Origin: an uncultured Oscillospiraceae bacterium
Lineage (GTDB): Bacteria; Bacillota; Clostridia; Oscillospirales; Acutalibacteraceae
Assembly: GCA_900546895.1 (NCBI GenBank)
Contig: UREO01000027.1
Span: forward strand, 1-15,598
Length of the DNA stretch: 15,598 nt
Reading direction: 5' to 3'
Below the pieces are notes generated by a model. That model had not been told where the DNA came from and made no database searches. It was given only the letters and a program-made list of their open reading frames with translations. Each line of letters begins with the position of its first letter. Positions within the stretch are counted from its first letter, which is position 1. Positions 1 through 8,300 of the stretch are shown one piece after another. Position numbers and translations under genes: made by a program.

Positions 1-365
1 TATCGGTAACTGTCTGGAGCACCGAAAAGCCCCGTTACAAAATGCAGATTGTATGTATTCAGTTCCATTAGGGCACCCCCTGCCTTTGCGGGGTCGAACG
101 CGGGAAGGACAGTTCCCTGTCTAAATCTTTCGTAGCGGCTGGAATACTGGGAATAATTCATACGGATAAGGCGAATCACGCCAAGTTTCGCGAGGCTTTC
201 GCGTATCAGTTGATAATTGGTCAGATATTGATTGGTAATAGCTTCAAAAATCATGACGCCCCGCTGCTTTGCAAAGGAAAACAGTTCCTGCGCTTCCCGG
301 TAATGAGACACCATTGGCTTTTCCACAAGCACGTTCCGCCCATGTTCCAGCGCCATGCGAGAGAT
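1..365 (-). pseudogene. Gfo/Idh/MocA-family oxidoreductase, 5'-truncated, runs off left edge
   Basis: The minus strand reads openly from about 365 to base 1 and gives a typical middle part of a Gfo/Idh/MocA NAD(P)-dependent sugar or inositol dehydrogenase. Visible are SRMALEHGRNVLVEKPM (family EKP motif, end of the Rossmann domain), then FEAITNQYLTNYQ, NYSQYSSRYERF, VLPAFDPAKAGGALMELN and HFVTGLFG from the C-terminal substrate domain. The family normally carries about 70-80 residues before SRMALEHG, including a GxGxxG loop; none of the three minus frames upstream (365-560) shows them. A promoter and an AAAGGAG ribosome binding site (371-377) lie in place, and where an ATG would sit (365-363) the sequence reads ATC. 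I infer an internal deletion that removed the start codon and Rossmann half. The only in-frame ATG nearby is 356-354, 14 nt from the AAAGGAG. The C-terminus lies outside the window. A misassembly remains possible. Confidence 0.7.
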
Positions 366-404
366 GCTTTCTCCTTTCTTGTCTACTTTCAACGCCTGAT
401 ACCA

Positions 405-434
405 AGTATAGCTTTCGTGTCTTTGGGAAGTCAA
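405..434 (-). promoter_or_regulatory. Promoter of the truncated oxidoreductase gene
   Basis: On the minus strand TTGACT (434-429) is followed after 18 nt by TATACT (410-405), a near-consensus sigma-A promoter. Transcription would start near 398, about 20 nt ahead of the AAAGGAG at 377-371. It is divergent from the rpiR-like promoter. Confidence 0.55.
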
Positions 435-447
435 TATGGTTGCATCA

Positions 448-508
448 TTGTGGAAAAAGTGTTCATTTGCAACAAAGACATTTCGCACGTTTGTGGAAAA
501 AATGTTCA
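448..508. promoter_or_regulatory. Paired 18-bp direct repeats between divergent promoters (probable regulator sites)
   Basis: TTGTGGAAAAARTGTTCA occurs at 448-465 and 491-508, differing only at the R position. The copies are 43 bp apart, about four helical turns, so they face the same side of the DNA. One lies about 13 bp outside the minus-strand -35 box and the other about 11 bp outside the plus-strand -35 box. Each site has a weak dyad of TGGAA against TTCA. I infer binding sites for the adjacent RpiR-type protein; their position near -55 to -58 for both promoters would suit an activator. Binding itself is not shown by the sequence. Confidence 0.5.
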
Positions 509-519
509 AAATATCGACT

Positions 520-547
520 TTGATTATGCCGGATATTTTGTTACAAT
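520..547 (+). promoter_or_regulatory. Promoter of the rpiR-like gene
   Basis: TTGATT (520-525), a 16-nt spacer, then TACAAT (542-547). The predicted transcription start is near 554, giving a very short leader before the coding start at 561-570. Confidence 0.5.
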
Positions 548-560
548 GAACTGAGAGAGG

Positions 561-1433
561 ATGGATATGATGATATTGGAAAAGCTGAACGACCTGGCTG
601 TGTATAAGCCAACGGAAAAATCGATCATTTGTTATTTAATTGAAAATCTCAATTCTTTGGATTCTCTGACCATTTCCGCGCTGGCAAAGGGCACGTATAC
701 CTCCAATGCTACGGTCGTTCGATTTTGTCAGGGATTAGGATTCTCCGGCTTTCGGGACTTCAAAATTCAGCTGATCAAAGAAATCAACCACCAGTATCAG
801 GACATCAGCAAGGTGGATGCGAACATGCCTTTTTCTCCCGGCGACAACGTCTATGCCATCAGCAACAAGCTGGCTCAACTCATCAGCAACAACATCGAAA
901 GAACGCATCAGATGCTGGACCCCGCCGCTCTTGCCAAAGCCGTAAACTATATCGATGAAAGCCGCCGCCTTTTCATTTTTGCCAAGGGGGATTCTTATGT
1001 TCGTGCGATGATTTTCAAGAACCGCATGATAAAAATCGACCGTTATGTCATTTTGGCCGACGAAAACCATGAGGCTTCTTTTAGCGCGAGAAACGCCACG
1101 CCAGAGGACTGCGTGCTTTTTGTAACGTACAGCGCGCACCAGTACGATTACGATTCCTATATCAAAATATTCCGCGCACTCCGCATTCGCAGTATAGTTT
1201 TGACCGCGAATGACAAGTCGCAGCTTGTCCAGCAATGCGACGTTGTCCTGCGTATCCCTTTGGATGAAAGTTTTGGTTCCAAAGTGGCCGGTTTTGCTTC
1301 TCAGATATCTTTTGAATATGTTTTAGATATTCTCTATTCCGCGATTTTTAATAAAAATTATCAGATTAATTATAACTCGAAACAGATTAAAGAGTCCTAT
1401 ACAAACCGTATTATATCCGGAAAGGTCGAATAA
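561..1433 (+). CDS. MurR/RpiR family transcriptional regulator (HTH + SIS domain)
   Basis: The 290-residue product matches the MurR/RpiR family in length and layout. Residues 1-80 form the RpiR helix-turn-helix domain, with TSNATVVRFCQGLGFSGFRDFK as its core (the stretch where serine/threonine-rich recognition residues precede FCxxLGFxGFxxFK). From about residue 120 to 260 there is a SIS phosphosugar-binding fold; the segment VLFVTYSAHQYDYDSYIKIFRA corresponds to the usual SxSG-type loop, but here reads TYSAHQ, so ligand contacts may differ. Such proteins sense phosphosugars and control nearby catabolic genes. Start choice: ATGs occur at 561, 567 and 570. The GAGAGAGG at 553-560 directly abuts the first, so 567 or 570 has the better spacing. 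It is divergent from the truncated oxidoreductase, which is its likely former target together with the SDR downstream. Confidence 0.88.
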   Translation: MDMMILEKLNDLAVYKPTEKSIICYLIENLNSLDSLTISALAKGTYTSNATVVRFCQGLGFSGFRDFKIQLIKEINHQYQDISKVDANMPFSPGDNVYAISNKLAQLISNNIERTHQMLDPAALAKAVNYIDESRRLFIFAKGDSYVRAMIFKNRMIKIDRYVILADENHEASFSARNATPEDCVLFVTYSAHQYDYDSYIKIFRALRIRSIVLTANDKSQLVQQCDVVLRIPLDESFGSKVAGFASQISFEYVLDILYSAIFNKNYQINYNSKQIKESYTNRIISGKVE

Positions 1434-1573
1434 GAAGGCCGCGCTGTTGACAAACTCTGTAAACTCAGCTTTTACTGCCGCAAGAGAGATCCTACAGCAT
1501 ACTGCTTTCATCCCGCTTCCTGTGCCTCGTCAGGGATTGCGTATCCGGTTGGTCTAAGCACGTATAAATTTTT

Positions 1574-1618
1574 TGGTGTACTACACGTGTGGTAAGACAA
1601 ATTTTATGGTATACTACA
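1574..1618. promoter_or_regulatory. Operator-like repeats ahead of the SDR gene
   Basis: TGGTGTACTACA (1574-1585) and TGGTATACTACA (1607-1618) are direct repeats differing at one base and 33 bp apart, about three helical turns. The first copy also shares TACTACAC with GTGTGGTA (1579-1594), a 16-bp palindrome with one mismatched pair. The TGGT...AC pattern resembles operators of FadR-subfamily GntR repressors (for example the uronate-type TGGTATACCA site), but no such regulator lies in the window. The second copy covers the -10 element, which would suit repression. Confidence 0.45.
1607..1615 (+). promoter_or_regulatory. Extended -10 promoter of the SDR gene
   Basis: TGGTATACT is a TGn-extended -10 (TATACT at 1610-1615). 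No good -35 hexamer is seen 16-18 bp upstream, which is common for extended -10 promoters. The leader to the ATG at 1650 would be about 28 nt. Confidence 0.5.
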
Positions 1619-1649
1619 TATATTGAAGAAACACGAAGGAGAAACATTT

Positions 1650-2396
1650 ATGAAATTAAAGGACAAAGTTGCGATTGTTGTGGGTTCGACCTCTGGTATC
1701 GGTAAGGCCATCGCAGAACGCTTCGCTGAAGAGGGAGCCTCCGTCATTATCTCTGGTCGGAGAGAAGAACAGGGCTCCGCAGTAGTCAACGCAATTAAAA
1801 AAGCGGGTGGAAAAGCAGATTTTTTGAAGCTTGACGTAACAAACCTTGAACAATGCTCGGCAGTAGTCGATGCAGTTGCAGGCAAATATGGGAAACTGGA
1901 TATTCTGGTCTATAATGCTGGAATCGCCCCCTATCACAATTTTGAAAGTACAGATGAAAAAATATGGGATGAGATATATTCTACCAACTTGCGTTCTGCT
2001 TTTTTCATGACCCAAAAGGCAATGCCGGAAATTGTAAAAGTCAAAGGGAACGTGATCTACACGGCTTCTCTTGCGGGAACATCCGCTGTGGGCGCCAGTA
2101 GCGGTTTCGCTTATGGCTCCTGCAAAGCGGCTTTGATTCATCTTACCAAAATGATTGCGTTGAGATTTGGAGGAGAAGGCGTCCGTGTTAACGCGGTCTC
2201 TCCGGGTTTGACACAAACGGATATTCTCGCAAGTTGTACGCCAGAGATTTTGGAGCAATTAAAGCGGGAGATTCCACTAAAGAAAATCGGAAGGCCAATA
2301 GATATTGCCAATGCGGCGGCATTTCTTGCATCTGATGAGGCGGATTTCATAACAGGTCAAGTCCTGTCTGTGTGCGGTGGTGCCAGCATCATCTGA
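1650..2396 (+). CDS. SDR family NAD(P)-dependent oxidoreductase (FabG-like)
   Basis: A classical short-chain dehydrogenase of 248 residues. The cofactor loop GSTSGIG is at 12-18, the acidic/adenine contact LDV at 61-63, NAG at 89-91, and the catalytic tetrad appears as N113, S140 (TAS), Y155 and K159 (YGSCK). SPGLTQT (184-190) and the C-terminal ITGQVLSVCGG follow the family pattern, with Cys where VDGG is usual. The start at 1650 is chosen because AAGGAG (1636-1641) sits 8 nt ahead; an upstream TTG at 1623 keeps the frame but has no ribosome binding site. It would reduce or oxidise a hydroxyl/keto group on a small substrate in the cytosol; the substrate cannot be read from sequence. Beside an RpiR-type regulator and an Idh-type remnant, a sugar or polyol dehydrogenase is more likely than fatty-acid synthesis. 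Confidence 0.9.
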   Translation: MKLKDKVAIVVGSTSGIGKAIAERFAEEGASVIISGRREEQGSAVVNAIKKAGGKADFLKLDVTNLEQCSAVVDAVAGKYGKLDILVYNAGIAPYHNFESTDEKIWDEIYSTNLRSAFFMTQKAMPEIVKVKGNVIYTASLAGTSAVGASSGFAYGSCKAALIHLTKMIALRFGGEGVRVNAVSPGLTQTDILASCTPEILEQLKREIPLKKIGRPIDIANAAAFLASDEADFITGQVLSVCGGASII

Positions 2397-2524
2397 TTAT
2401 CCAGAAATCCTAGATGTTAAATAGCAATCAATGCCTGTCTGATACGGTTCTTTGACGGTGGAGATTAGCGAATGCAGGCTGCTGCGTGGTACGTACATAC
2501 CATCGGTTTCCTGCCACCGGCACC

Positions 2525-2561
2525 AAAAGCAGTCCGGCCCTTATGGGCTGGGCTGCTTTTT
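2525..2561 (+). terminator. Rho-independent terminator after the SDR gene
   Basis: The arms 2528-2540 and 2545-2557 pair over 13 bp (two G-U pairs in RNA) around a TTAT loop, with AAA upstream and TTTTT downstream. It lies about 130 nt after the SDR stop and insulates the jet promoter from readthrough. Confidence 0.85.
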
Positions 2562-2620
2562 CGCGTTGATGGCTTCCATCATTCTTATTCACTATAATTC
2601 TGCATAAAACCGCAAAAATA

Positions 2621-2649
2621 TTGCCTTTCCAATAATATTATGATACCAT
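2621..2649 (+). promoter_or_regulatory. Candidate promoter of the jetABCD operon
   Basis: TTGCCT (2621-2626), 17 nt, then TACCAT (2644-2649) preceded by TGA as an extended -10. TATAAT at 2593-2598 and TATAAA at 2655-2660 are alternatives, each without a good -35 at the right distance. The whole stretch 2580-2700 is AT-rich. Confidence 0.35.
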
Positions 2650-2710
2650 TATTCTATAAATAACTCTGAGAAAGTGGAAATTCAGATAAAAATGTAAGGA
2701 AGGTGAAGCT

Positions 2711-4210
2711 ATGCCGGTTAATGCAGTTTCTATGGATAATATACCTGAAACATCTTATTTAAACACGGATAATACAGCACATTATCGTGCCATTATGCGT
2801 GTGTTTTATGATGAATCTGAAAAGACCCATTTTCAGTTAGATAAGGAAACAGTCCTGGAAAAACTACATCAAATCCCTGCTTTTGCCGACTACACGATGG
2901 AACAGCTTATCCCTGACTTAAACCAGCTCGTTCATTGGAAGAACCTTACACCAATTCAAGATCCGAGCCGAGCAAACACTATTTCGGAATATAAAAATAA
3001 TCAGTTCCGCTACATAATGTCGGGCGCAGCTACGGAAGTAGAGCGCATGACCATCCGGCTGGAAAGGCTTGTTTTAGAAAGCGCTTCGCTTTCGATTTAC
3101 CTGTTCCCACGTATTCAAAACGCACTGATGGAGATGGAATCTCTGCAGACCGCACCACTCAAGGACGTGGATGAATGGTGGCAGAACTTGCAAGAGGATT
3201 TCAAACGGCTTAACCAGAATTACCAGGATTATTTGAGAGACTTTTATTCTTCAAAGGCAGAGCACATGATGCGTTCTGCAGAATTTATCGCGCATAAAGA
3301 GCATGTTGTCAAATATTTGAGAGATTTTGTGCAGGAACTGCAATCAAGGGGCGGAAAAATTGAAAAAGTTCTCTCTGAGATTCCCGCTACCCTAACGAAT
3401 ACGATTTTAGATAAAATTGTCGCAAGCGAGCTGGACAAGCCACGTCCATCATCGGAGCGCCCGCCAAATTTCGAGGCGCAGATCAGCGAAAACATCCGTG
3501 GGAAATGGCGTTCGCTTTTTGAGTGGTTTGTTTCCGAGCCCGGACGCCTGAGTGAAAGTCAATATGTTTTGGAAACGACCAATGAAGTAATCCGAAAGAT
3601 CATTCAAAATGCGAATTTTATTATTCAGATGCAAAACTCTGGTGTGAGCCGCAAGGAAGATTACAAAAAGTTTCTCCGGCTATTTGCGGAATGTAAGAAC
3701 TTAAAAGAAGCGCATAAGCTTTCCGCTCATGTTTTTGGTGTTGCCTCCGTCCGTCATTTTACGGTCAACAGCGCCAGAGATACGGATAACATAAACAGCA
3801 GCGTTTACGACGAAGTCCCTTGCGTGTATACACTCGATACCCGCAGCCGTCACTATAAACCCCGCATCGACAAAAGCGGGTTTTCCAGCAAAAGTCTGGA
3901 GAAAGCGGTGCTTCGTCAAAAATTTCTTGCAGAACAGGAGCGAACAAAAAGGCTGGCGCTGCAATATATCCAGAATGGAAAATTGGATTTTTCCGCCATC
4001 ACAGATACGCTTGAACCTTCAACACGGCAAATCTTTCTAAATTGGGTTGTGCTGGCGAATAATGCCTCTGACCGCCATGCCGTCACAGAATATGGTCAGA
4101 AGTTCCGCCTACTTCGCCGGTCCGGCTCCTGTATGCTGCACTGCACAGATGGTACTTTGACCATGCCCGCCTATGTACTGGAGTTTGAAGGACGTGATGC
4201 GAATGGATGA
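2711..4210 (+). CDS. jetA: Wadjet type I subunit JetA (TIGR02677 family, kleisin-like)
   Basis: The 499-residue product has the length and look of TIGR02677 proteins. The N-terminal part carries the family stretch YLNTDNTAHYRAIMRVFYDE, then LNQLVHWKNLTPIQD and YKNNQFRYIMSGAATEVER (about 15-115), a winged-helix-like region; the middle is a long helical region and the C-terminus about 380-499 is another winged-helix-like part. In Wadjet, JetA is the MukF-like kleisin that bridges the two JetC heads and binds JetB. The ATG at 2711 follows AGGAAGGTGA (2697-2706). It is the first gene of the operon, and its stop codon overlaps the start of jetB. This family identity rests on recognition of motifs and on the order of all four genes. 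The DNA of this gene looks more AT-rich than the genes at the right end of the window. Confidence 0.9.
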   Translation: MPVNAVSMDNIPETSYLNTDNTAHYRAIMRVFYDESEKTHFQLDKETVLEKLHQIPAFADYTMEQLIPDLNQLVHWKNLTPIQDPSRANTISEYKNNQFRYIMSGAATEVERMTIRLERLVLESASLSIYLFPRIQNALMEMESLQTAPLKDVDEWWQNLQEDFKRLNQNYQDYLRDFYSSKAEHMMRSAEFIAHKEHVVKYLRDFVQELQSRGGKIEKVLSEIPATLTNTILDKIVASELDKPRPSSERPPNFEAQISENIRGKWRSLFEWFVSEPGRLSESQYVLETTNEVIRKIIQNANFIIQMQNSGVSRKEDYKKFLRLFAECKNLKEAHKLSAHVFGVASVRHFTVNSARDTDNINSSVYDEVPCVYTLDTRSRHYKPRIDKSGFSSKSLEKAVLRQKFLAEQERTKRLALQYIQNGKLDFSAITDTLEPSTRQIFLNWVVLANNASDRHAVTEYGQKFRLLRRSGSCMLHCTDGTLTMPAYVLEFEGRDANG

Positions 4211-5339
4211 ATTTCGCGTTCTTTTAGGACAATTTTGGATTCTCAGAGAACAGGATTCCGCCCTATACCACCGCGTTAAACGAGCCATCCCCACTTTTCA
4301 AAAGATCCTTGGCGAACAGTTTGGCTGGAAGCTGTTTATCAACGAAAAATTGATCAAATTAGAAAAGATTCCGGCGCATGCGGAATCTTTTATGGGAATC
4401 GAAGCTTTTGATGTGCCTTCCGATTACTGTCTGCTATGCGTGCTACTGATTTTTTTGGAGGACAGAGACGAGGGGGAACGTTTCCTCCTTTCAGAACTCA
4501 CTCCCGCATTGCTTGCTTATCTGCAGCCTGTTCTTGCTGATTGGAATTGGGAAACCTTTTCTAACCGCAAAAGCTTAGTGCGGGTATTGCGCTATGCTGA
4601 ATCTCTTTTTCTTATTAAAACCCGAGACGGAACCAGTGAAAGTTTCTCTTCCGATCAGGGTCAGGAGGTTCTTTATGAAAACACCGGGCTTTCAAGATGG
4701 TTTTCCGTCAGCTTCAGCTATGACATATCAGGCTATGCCTGCACCACGGACTTTGAAAAGGAAGGTGTAGAAAACCTGAATCAGGACCGCGGCGTCCTTC
4801 GTACCCACAGAGTGTACCGTCAGCTAGCGCTGTCACCCGCAGTTTATTGGGAACAGCCCGATGATCCGGTTTATGCATATATTAAAAATCAACGCGGTTG
4901 GGTACAACGCTACCTGAATCAGACCATTGGCGGCAATTTGCAGATCTACAAAAACGGTGCGTATTTTGTTCTGGATGAAGATGAGTCTTTTGGCATGAGC
5001 TATCCGGAAGATCGGATGCTAAGCGATATTGCGCTGAGTCTTTCTGCAAGATTGCGCTCAGTTGTTCTAAAGGATGAGTACCCACGCGCCATGAATGATT
5101 TCGTGGAGCTGTCACTCCATGATTTCAACCGCGAATTGGAGAAATGCCGAACACAGTATTCCGCTTTATGGGGGAAGCAGTATCGGGAGATGCCCCTTGA
5201 AAAACTGACCGAAGAGGTCCTTTCATACATGGAAAACTGGATGCTTGTGTCCCGGCGTGAGGGGGGGCTTATTCTCCTGCCCGCATTGGGAAAGATGACC
5301 GGCAATTACCGTGAAAACAATGAAACAGAGGAGGTGTGA
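4203..5339 (+). CDS. jetB: Wadjet type I subunit JetB (TIGR02678 family, KITE/MukE-like)
   Basis: A 378-residue TIGR02678-type protein. The N-terminus shows the family feature of a short helical lead followed by FGWKLFINEKLIKLEKIP (about 40-57), then DYCLLCVLLIFLEDRDEGERFLLSEL, a winged-helix-like module, and further wing-like pairs such as LFLIKTRDGTSESF and GAYFVLDEDES. JetB dimerises on the JetA kleisin within the JetABC complex. The frame is open from an ATG at 4173, but AAGGACGTGA (4188-4197), which differs from the ideal site by one base, best serves the ATG at 4203, giving an 8-nt overlap with jetA. The ATG at 4197 lies inside that site and is less likely. The overlap implies translational coupling with jetA. 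Confidence 0.88.
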   Translation: MDEFRVLLGQFWILREQDSALYHRVKRAIPTFQKILGEQFGWKLFINEKLIKLEKIPAHAESFMGIEAFDVPSDYCLLCVLLIFLEDRDEGERFLLSELTPALLAYLQPVLADWNWETFSNRKSLVRVLRYAESLFLIKTRDGTSESFSSDQGQEVLYENTGLSRWFSVSFSYDISGYACTTDFEKEGVENLNQDRGVLRTHRVYRQLALSPAVYWEQPDDPVYAYIKNQRGWVQRYLNQTIGGNLQIYKNGAYFVLDEDESFGMSYPEDRMLSDIALSLSARLRSVVLKDEYPRAMNDFVELSLHDFNRELEKCRTQYSALWGKQYREMPLEKLTEEVLSYMENWMLVSRREGGLILLPALGKMTGNYRENNETEEV

Positions 5340-5341
5340 TT

Positions 5342-8300
5342 TTGCGCTGGTTAATGAATCGTTTGGGCTTCGTGAATTTTTGGTTATATGATGTTGAAGA
5401 GTTTCCTTTTCGAGGCGGCAGATTATTGCTGCGCGGCGCGAATGGTGCCGGAAAATCCATTACAACGCAGAGCTTTATCCCTTTTATTTTGGACGGTAAC
5501 CACCGTCCGGAACGCTTGGATTCCTTCGGGACCAAGGATCGGAAAATGGATTTTTATCTCTTAGGGAACGGAGACCGGGACGAATCCACCGGATATCTGT
5601 ATCTGGAATTTAAGAAGCCGGATGTGGAACATTATTGCACGCTGGTAATTGGAATGCGCGCCCAGAAGAACAAGGGGATCTCATTTTGGGGATTCTGTCT
5701 TTGTGACGGTCGCAGAATCGGTTACGACTTGTGTCTGTACCGAGAAGCCGGGTCACAGCGGCTTCCGCTCAGCAAACAGGAGGCTAAAAACGCGCTGGGC
5801 GACCCCGGCAACTGGGCCGACAGCACGACCGAATATAAAAAGCTGGCCAATGACCGCATTTTCCAGTTCCCGGACATTGACCAATATGAGCAGTTTATCA
5901 CGCTGCTGATTCAAATCCGCGCCCCGAAACTAAGCAAGGATTTCAAGCCATCCCTGGTACAGGATATCCTGAACTCATCCCTGCAGCCGCTCAGTGATAA
6001 TGATTTGCAGGCGATGGTGGACGCAATGGAAAAGATGGACAGCATTCAGGGGAATCTGGAGCAGCTGGAGCGCGCGCAGATCAGCGCGGGGATTATCCGA
6101 AATGAATATACCCGTTATAACCAATACATGCTGGCGCAAAAGGCGCGTGCGTTTCTGAAGCATCACGATGAAACGGAAAATCTGCAAAGCCATGTTTCCG
6201 CCACACAAAATGAAATTGCAGACCTGGAGCTTCAAATTAAAGCGCTGAATGTAAAGATACAGAAGGATAGTGAAACCCTTTCTCAGCTTAAGGCCGAGAA
6301 AAATGCGCTTGGCGGCAGCGACACATTGCAGGAAAAAGCGGAGCATTTGGCAGAACTGCAAAATACACTGAAAGAAAATAACCTCGCTTGTGAACAGGAT
6401 GTCCGCGATGTGGAGGGACAGAAGGCGAAGCGAAATCAGTCGCAGCGTACGCTCGATAGTCTGCAGCGTCAGAAAGACGACCAGCAGGCACTTTACCAGC
6501 AACGATTGGACAAACTGGATCAATTGCAGGAAGAACTGCAATGGAACGGGCCCTCGGAACTCAGAAGGCAGCTTGCCCAGAAGCTGTCCACCGCTTTCAA
6601 AGAAGCTTATACCGCCGGCACAGCCTATAGCCGCCGGTTAAAGGACGCTCAGACAGCACTGGAACAGCAGGAAGAAAAAGGCAAAGATCTGGACAATATT
6701 CAAAAGAGATTGAACGACGCAGAAATCAAGTACCGTACCGCGCAGAAGGAATTAGATACCGCGTGTCTGGTAGAACAGAAAGCCCGCGACGAACTGATTG
6801 AAGCCTTTTTGCGCATACAAGCCGGAAATCGGGAATTTGTATTTTCCGATATGCTTTTAGGACAGATCAAGCAAATCGTCTCTCATTACAAAAGCACTGT
6901 GGACGACAGTGAATTGAACACGCTTCTGTCCAATGAAAAGAATGCGCTTTACAGTCTTTTGCAGACGCAATTAGCCGAGCGTCAGGCACAGCGGAAGGAA
7001 TTGCAGGATACTTATAATGCGCTGTGTGCACAACTCAAAGCGCTGGAGAACGCACCGGAACCTATTCCGCCCAGAGCGGCTGCGGTTCAGGAAACCCGTG
7101 AGGAACTATGCCGCCGTGGCGTTTCCTGTGCGCCTTTTTACGACCTGATTGATTATTCCCCGGGTATGGAACAAAGGAAAAAGGATTTGTTGGAAGCACA
7201 GCTTACCGATATGGGTCTGCTTGACGCTCTGGTGGTGCCGCAGTCTGAACAGGCGGTTCTGTCTGATATATTGGAGCAGCACCCCGACCATTTCGTCAGA
7301 ACATCCAATGTCCGTCCCTGTCAACCGCTGCGTGATCTTTACGCCGTAGAAGGTCCACTGAAGGAAGCCGCTGAAGCGGCGCTTAGCGGCATCTCCTGTA
7401 CGGACGATGACGGGGATACTGCCGTTCTTCCGGACGGGCGTTACCGTCTCGGTGTTTTAAGCGGGAAAAGCCATCCTTTTCAAACAGCAGGATTCATTGG
7501 GGCAGCCGCCCGCCGCGAGAATCGCCAGCGACAAATAGACACGCTGAAACAGGAAGTTTCGGAATACCAAGGCGCACTGGGACTGCAGTATATGGAACTT
7601 GAAAAATTGCAGCGGCGCATTGATAACCTGAATACAGAATACGAGGGAAGGCCTTCTACCGCAGATCTCGCGATGGCGCTGAGTTTGGTACAGACCTGTG
7701 AAAACAGCCTGGCGGTAACCAATCGTGAAGTGGAGCAGTTTGATAAAGCGGAAAAGGATGCCCGTGCCGCTTTGGGCAACGCAAAGCAGCGGGTAATTAC
7801 TCTGTGCAAAGAAATATCGGTTTCCAGAACCGTAAGTGCGTTTCTGGAAGAGCAGAATTCTTTGGACGATTACATGGCGCTGCTGCATGATCTGGAGGAA
7901 GGCTGGAACGGCTATCATCACGCCGAGGAGCTTTTTGAAGCGCAAAGCGGCTTGCTGGAGCAGGCCGAAAGCTATTTGGTGGAGCTTGAACTGGCGGCGC
8001 GGACGAGGAAGAATAAAGCACAGGCGTTGAGCCGGGAAATCAAGGCGCTTCAGGACTTTTTAAATCAGCCTGAAAACCGTGCGCTCGCGGAAAAATTGCA
8101 AAAACTCGCAAGCGAAATCGCTGATTTAGACAAAGATTTACCCAATTGGAAAGCAGATGTCAGGGTGGACGAGAGTAAGCTTGAACAATTGCGTGAAAAA
8201 AAGCAGCAGCAAGCGCAAGAACTCGTGATTAAGATTGAACGCGAAAATAACCTGAGAATGTATTTTCTCGAAGAACAGGCACTCGGATTCTTCCCCGATA

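Larger units (their letters stand above)
2397..2710. other. Intergenic region between SDR and jetA
   Basis: This 314-bp gap holds the SDR terminator, a small inverted repeat TGGTA...TACCA (2487-2491 / 2498-2502, 6-nt loop) and AT-rich promoter DNA for the jet operon. No credible reading frame or RNA gene is seen. The segment 2400-2520 is unexplained; it does not resemble a gene remnant I can name. Confidence 0.6.

Noticed and set aside
363..365. ATC as a genuine non-standard start codon of the oxidoreductase
   Set aside because: Spacing to AAAGGAG is ideal, but the product would begin inside the Rossmann domain and lack the NAD-binding loop, so a deletion is the simpler reading.
210..554. 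Plus-strand reading frame of 114 codons before the rpiR-like gene
   Set aside because: It lies opposite clear Gfo/Idh/MocA coding sequence and crosses both divergent promoters; its product resembles no protein and it lacks a ribosome site.
735..1235. 166-codon minus-strand frame inside the rpiR-like gene
   Set aside because: Antisense to a well-supported regulator; no ribosome site or family resemblance.
1447..1476. TTGACA (1447-1452) as a second promoter for the SDR gene
   Set aside because: The best -10 at 17-19 bp (TTTACT) is poor and would leave about 165 nt of leader; the extended -10 at 1607 explains the gene better.
2398..2524. Remnant of an insertion element or small RNA ahead of the jet operon
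   Set aside because: No terminal inverted repeats, target duplications, transposase-like reading frame or conserved RNA fold could be seen.
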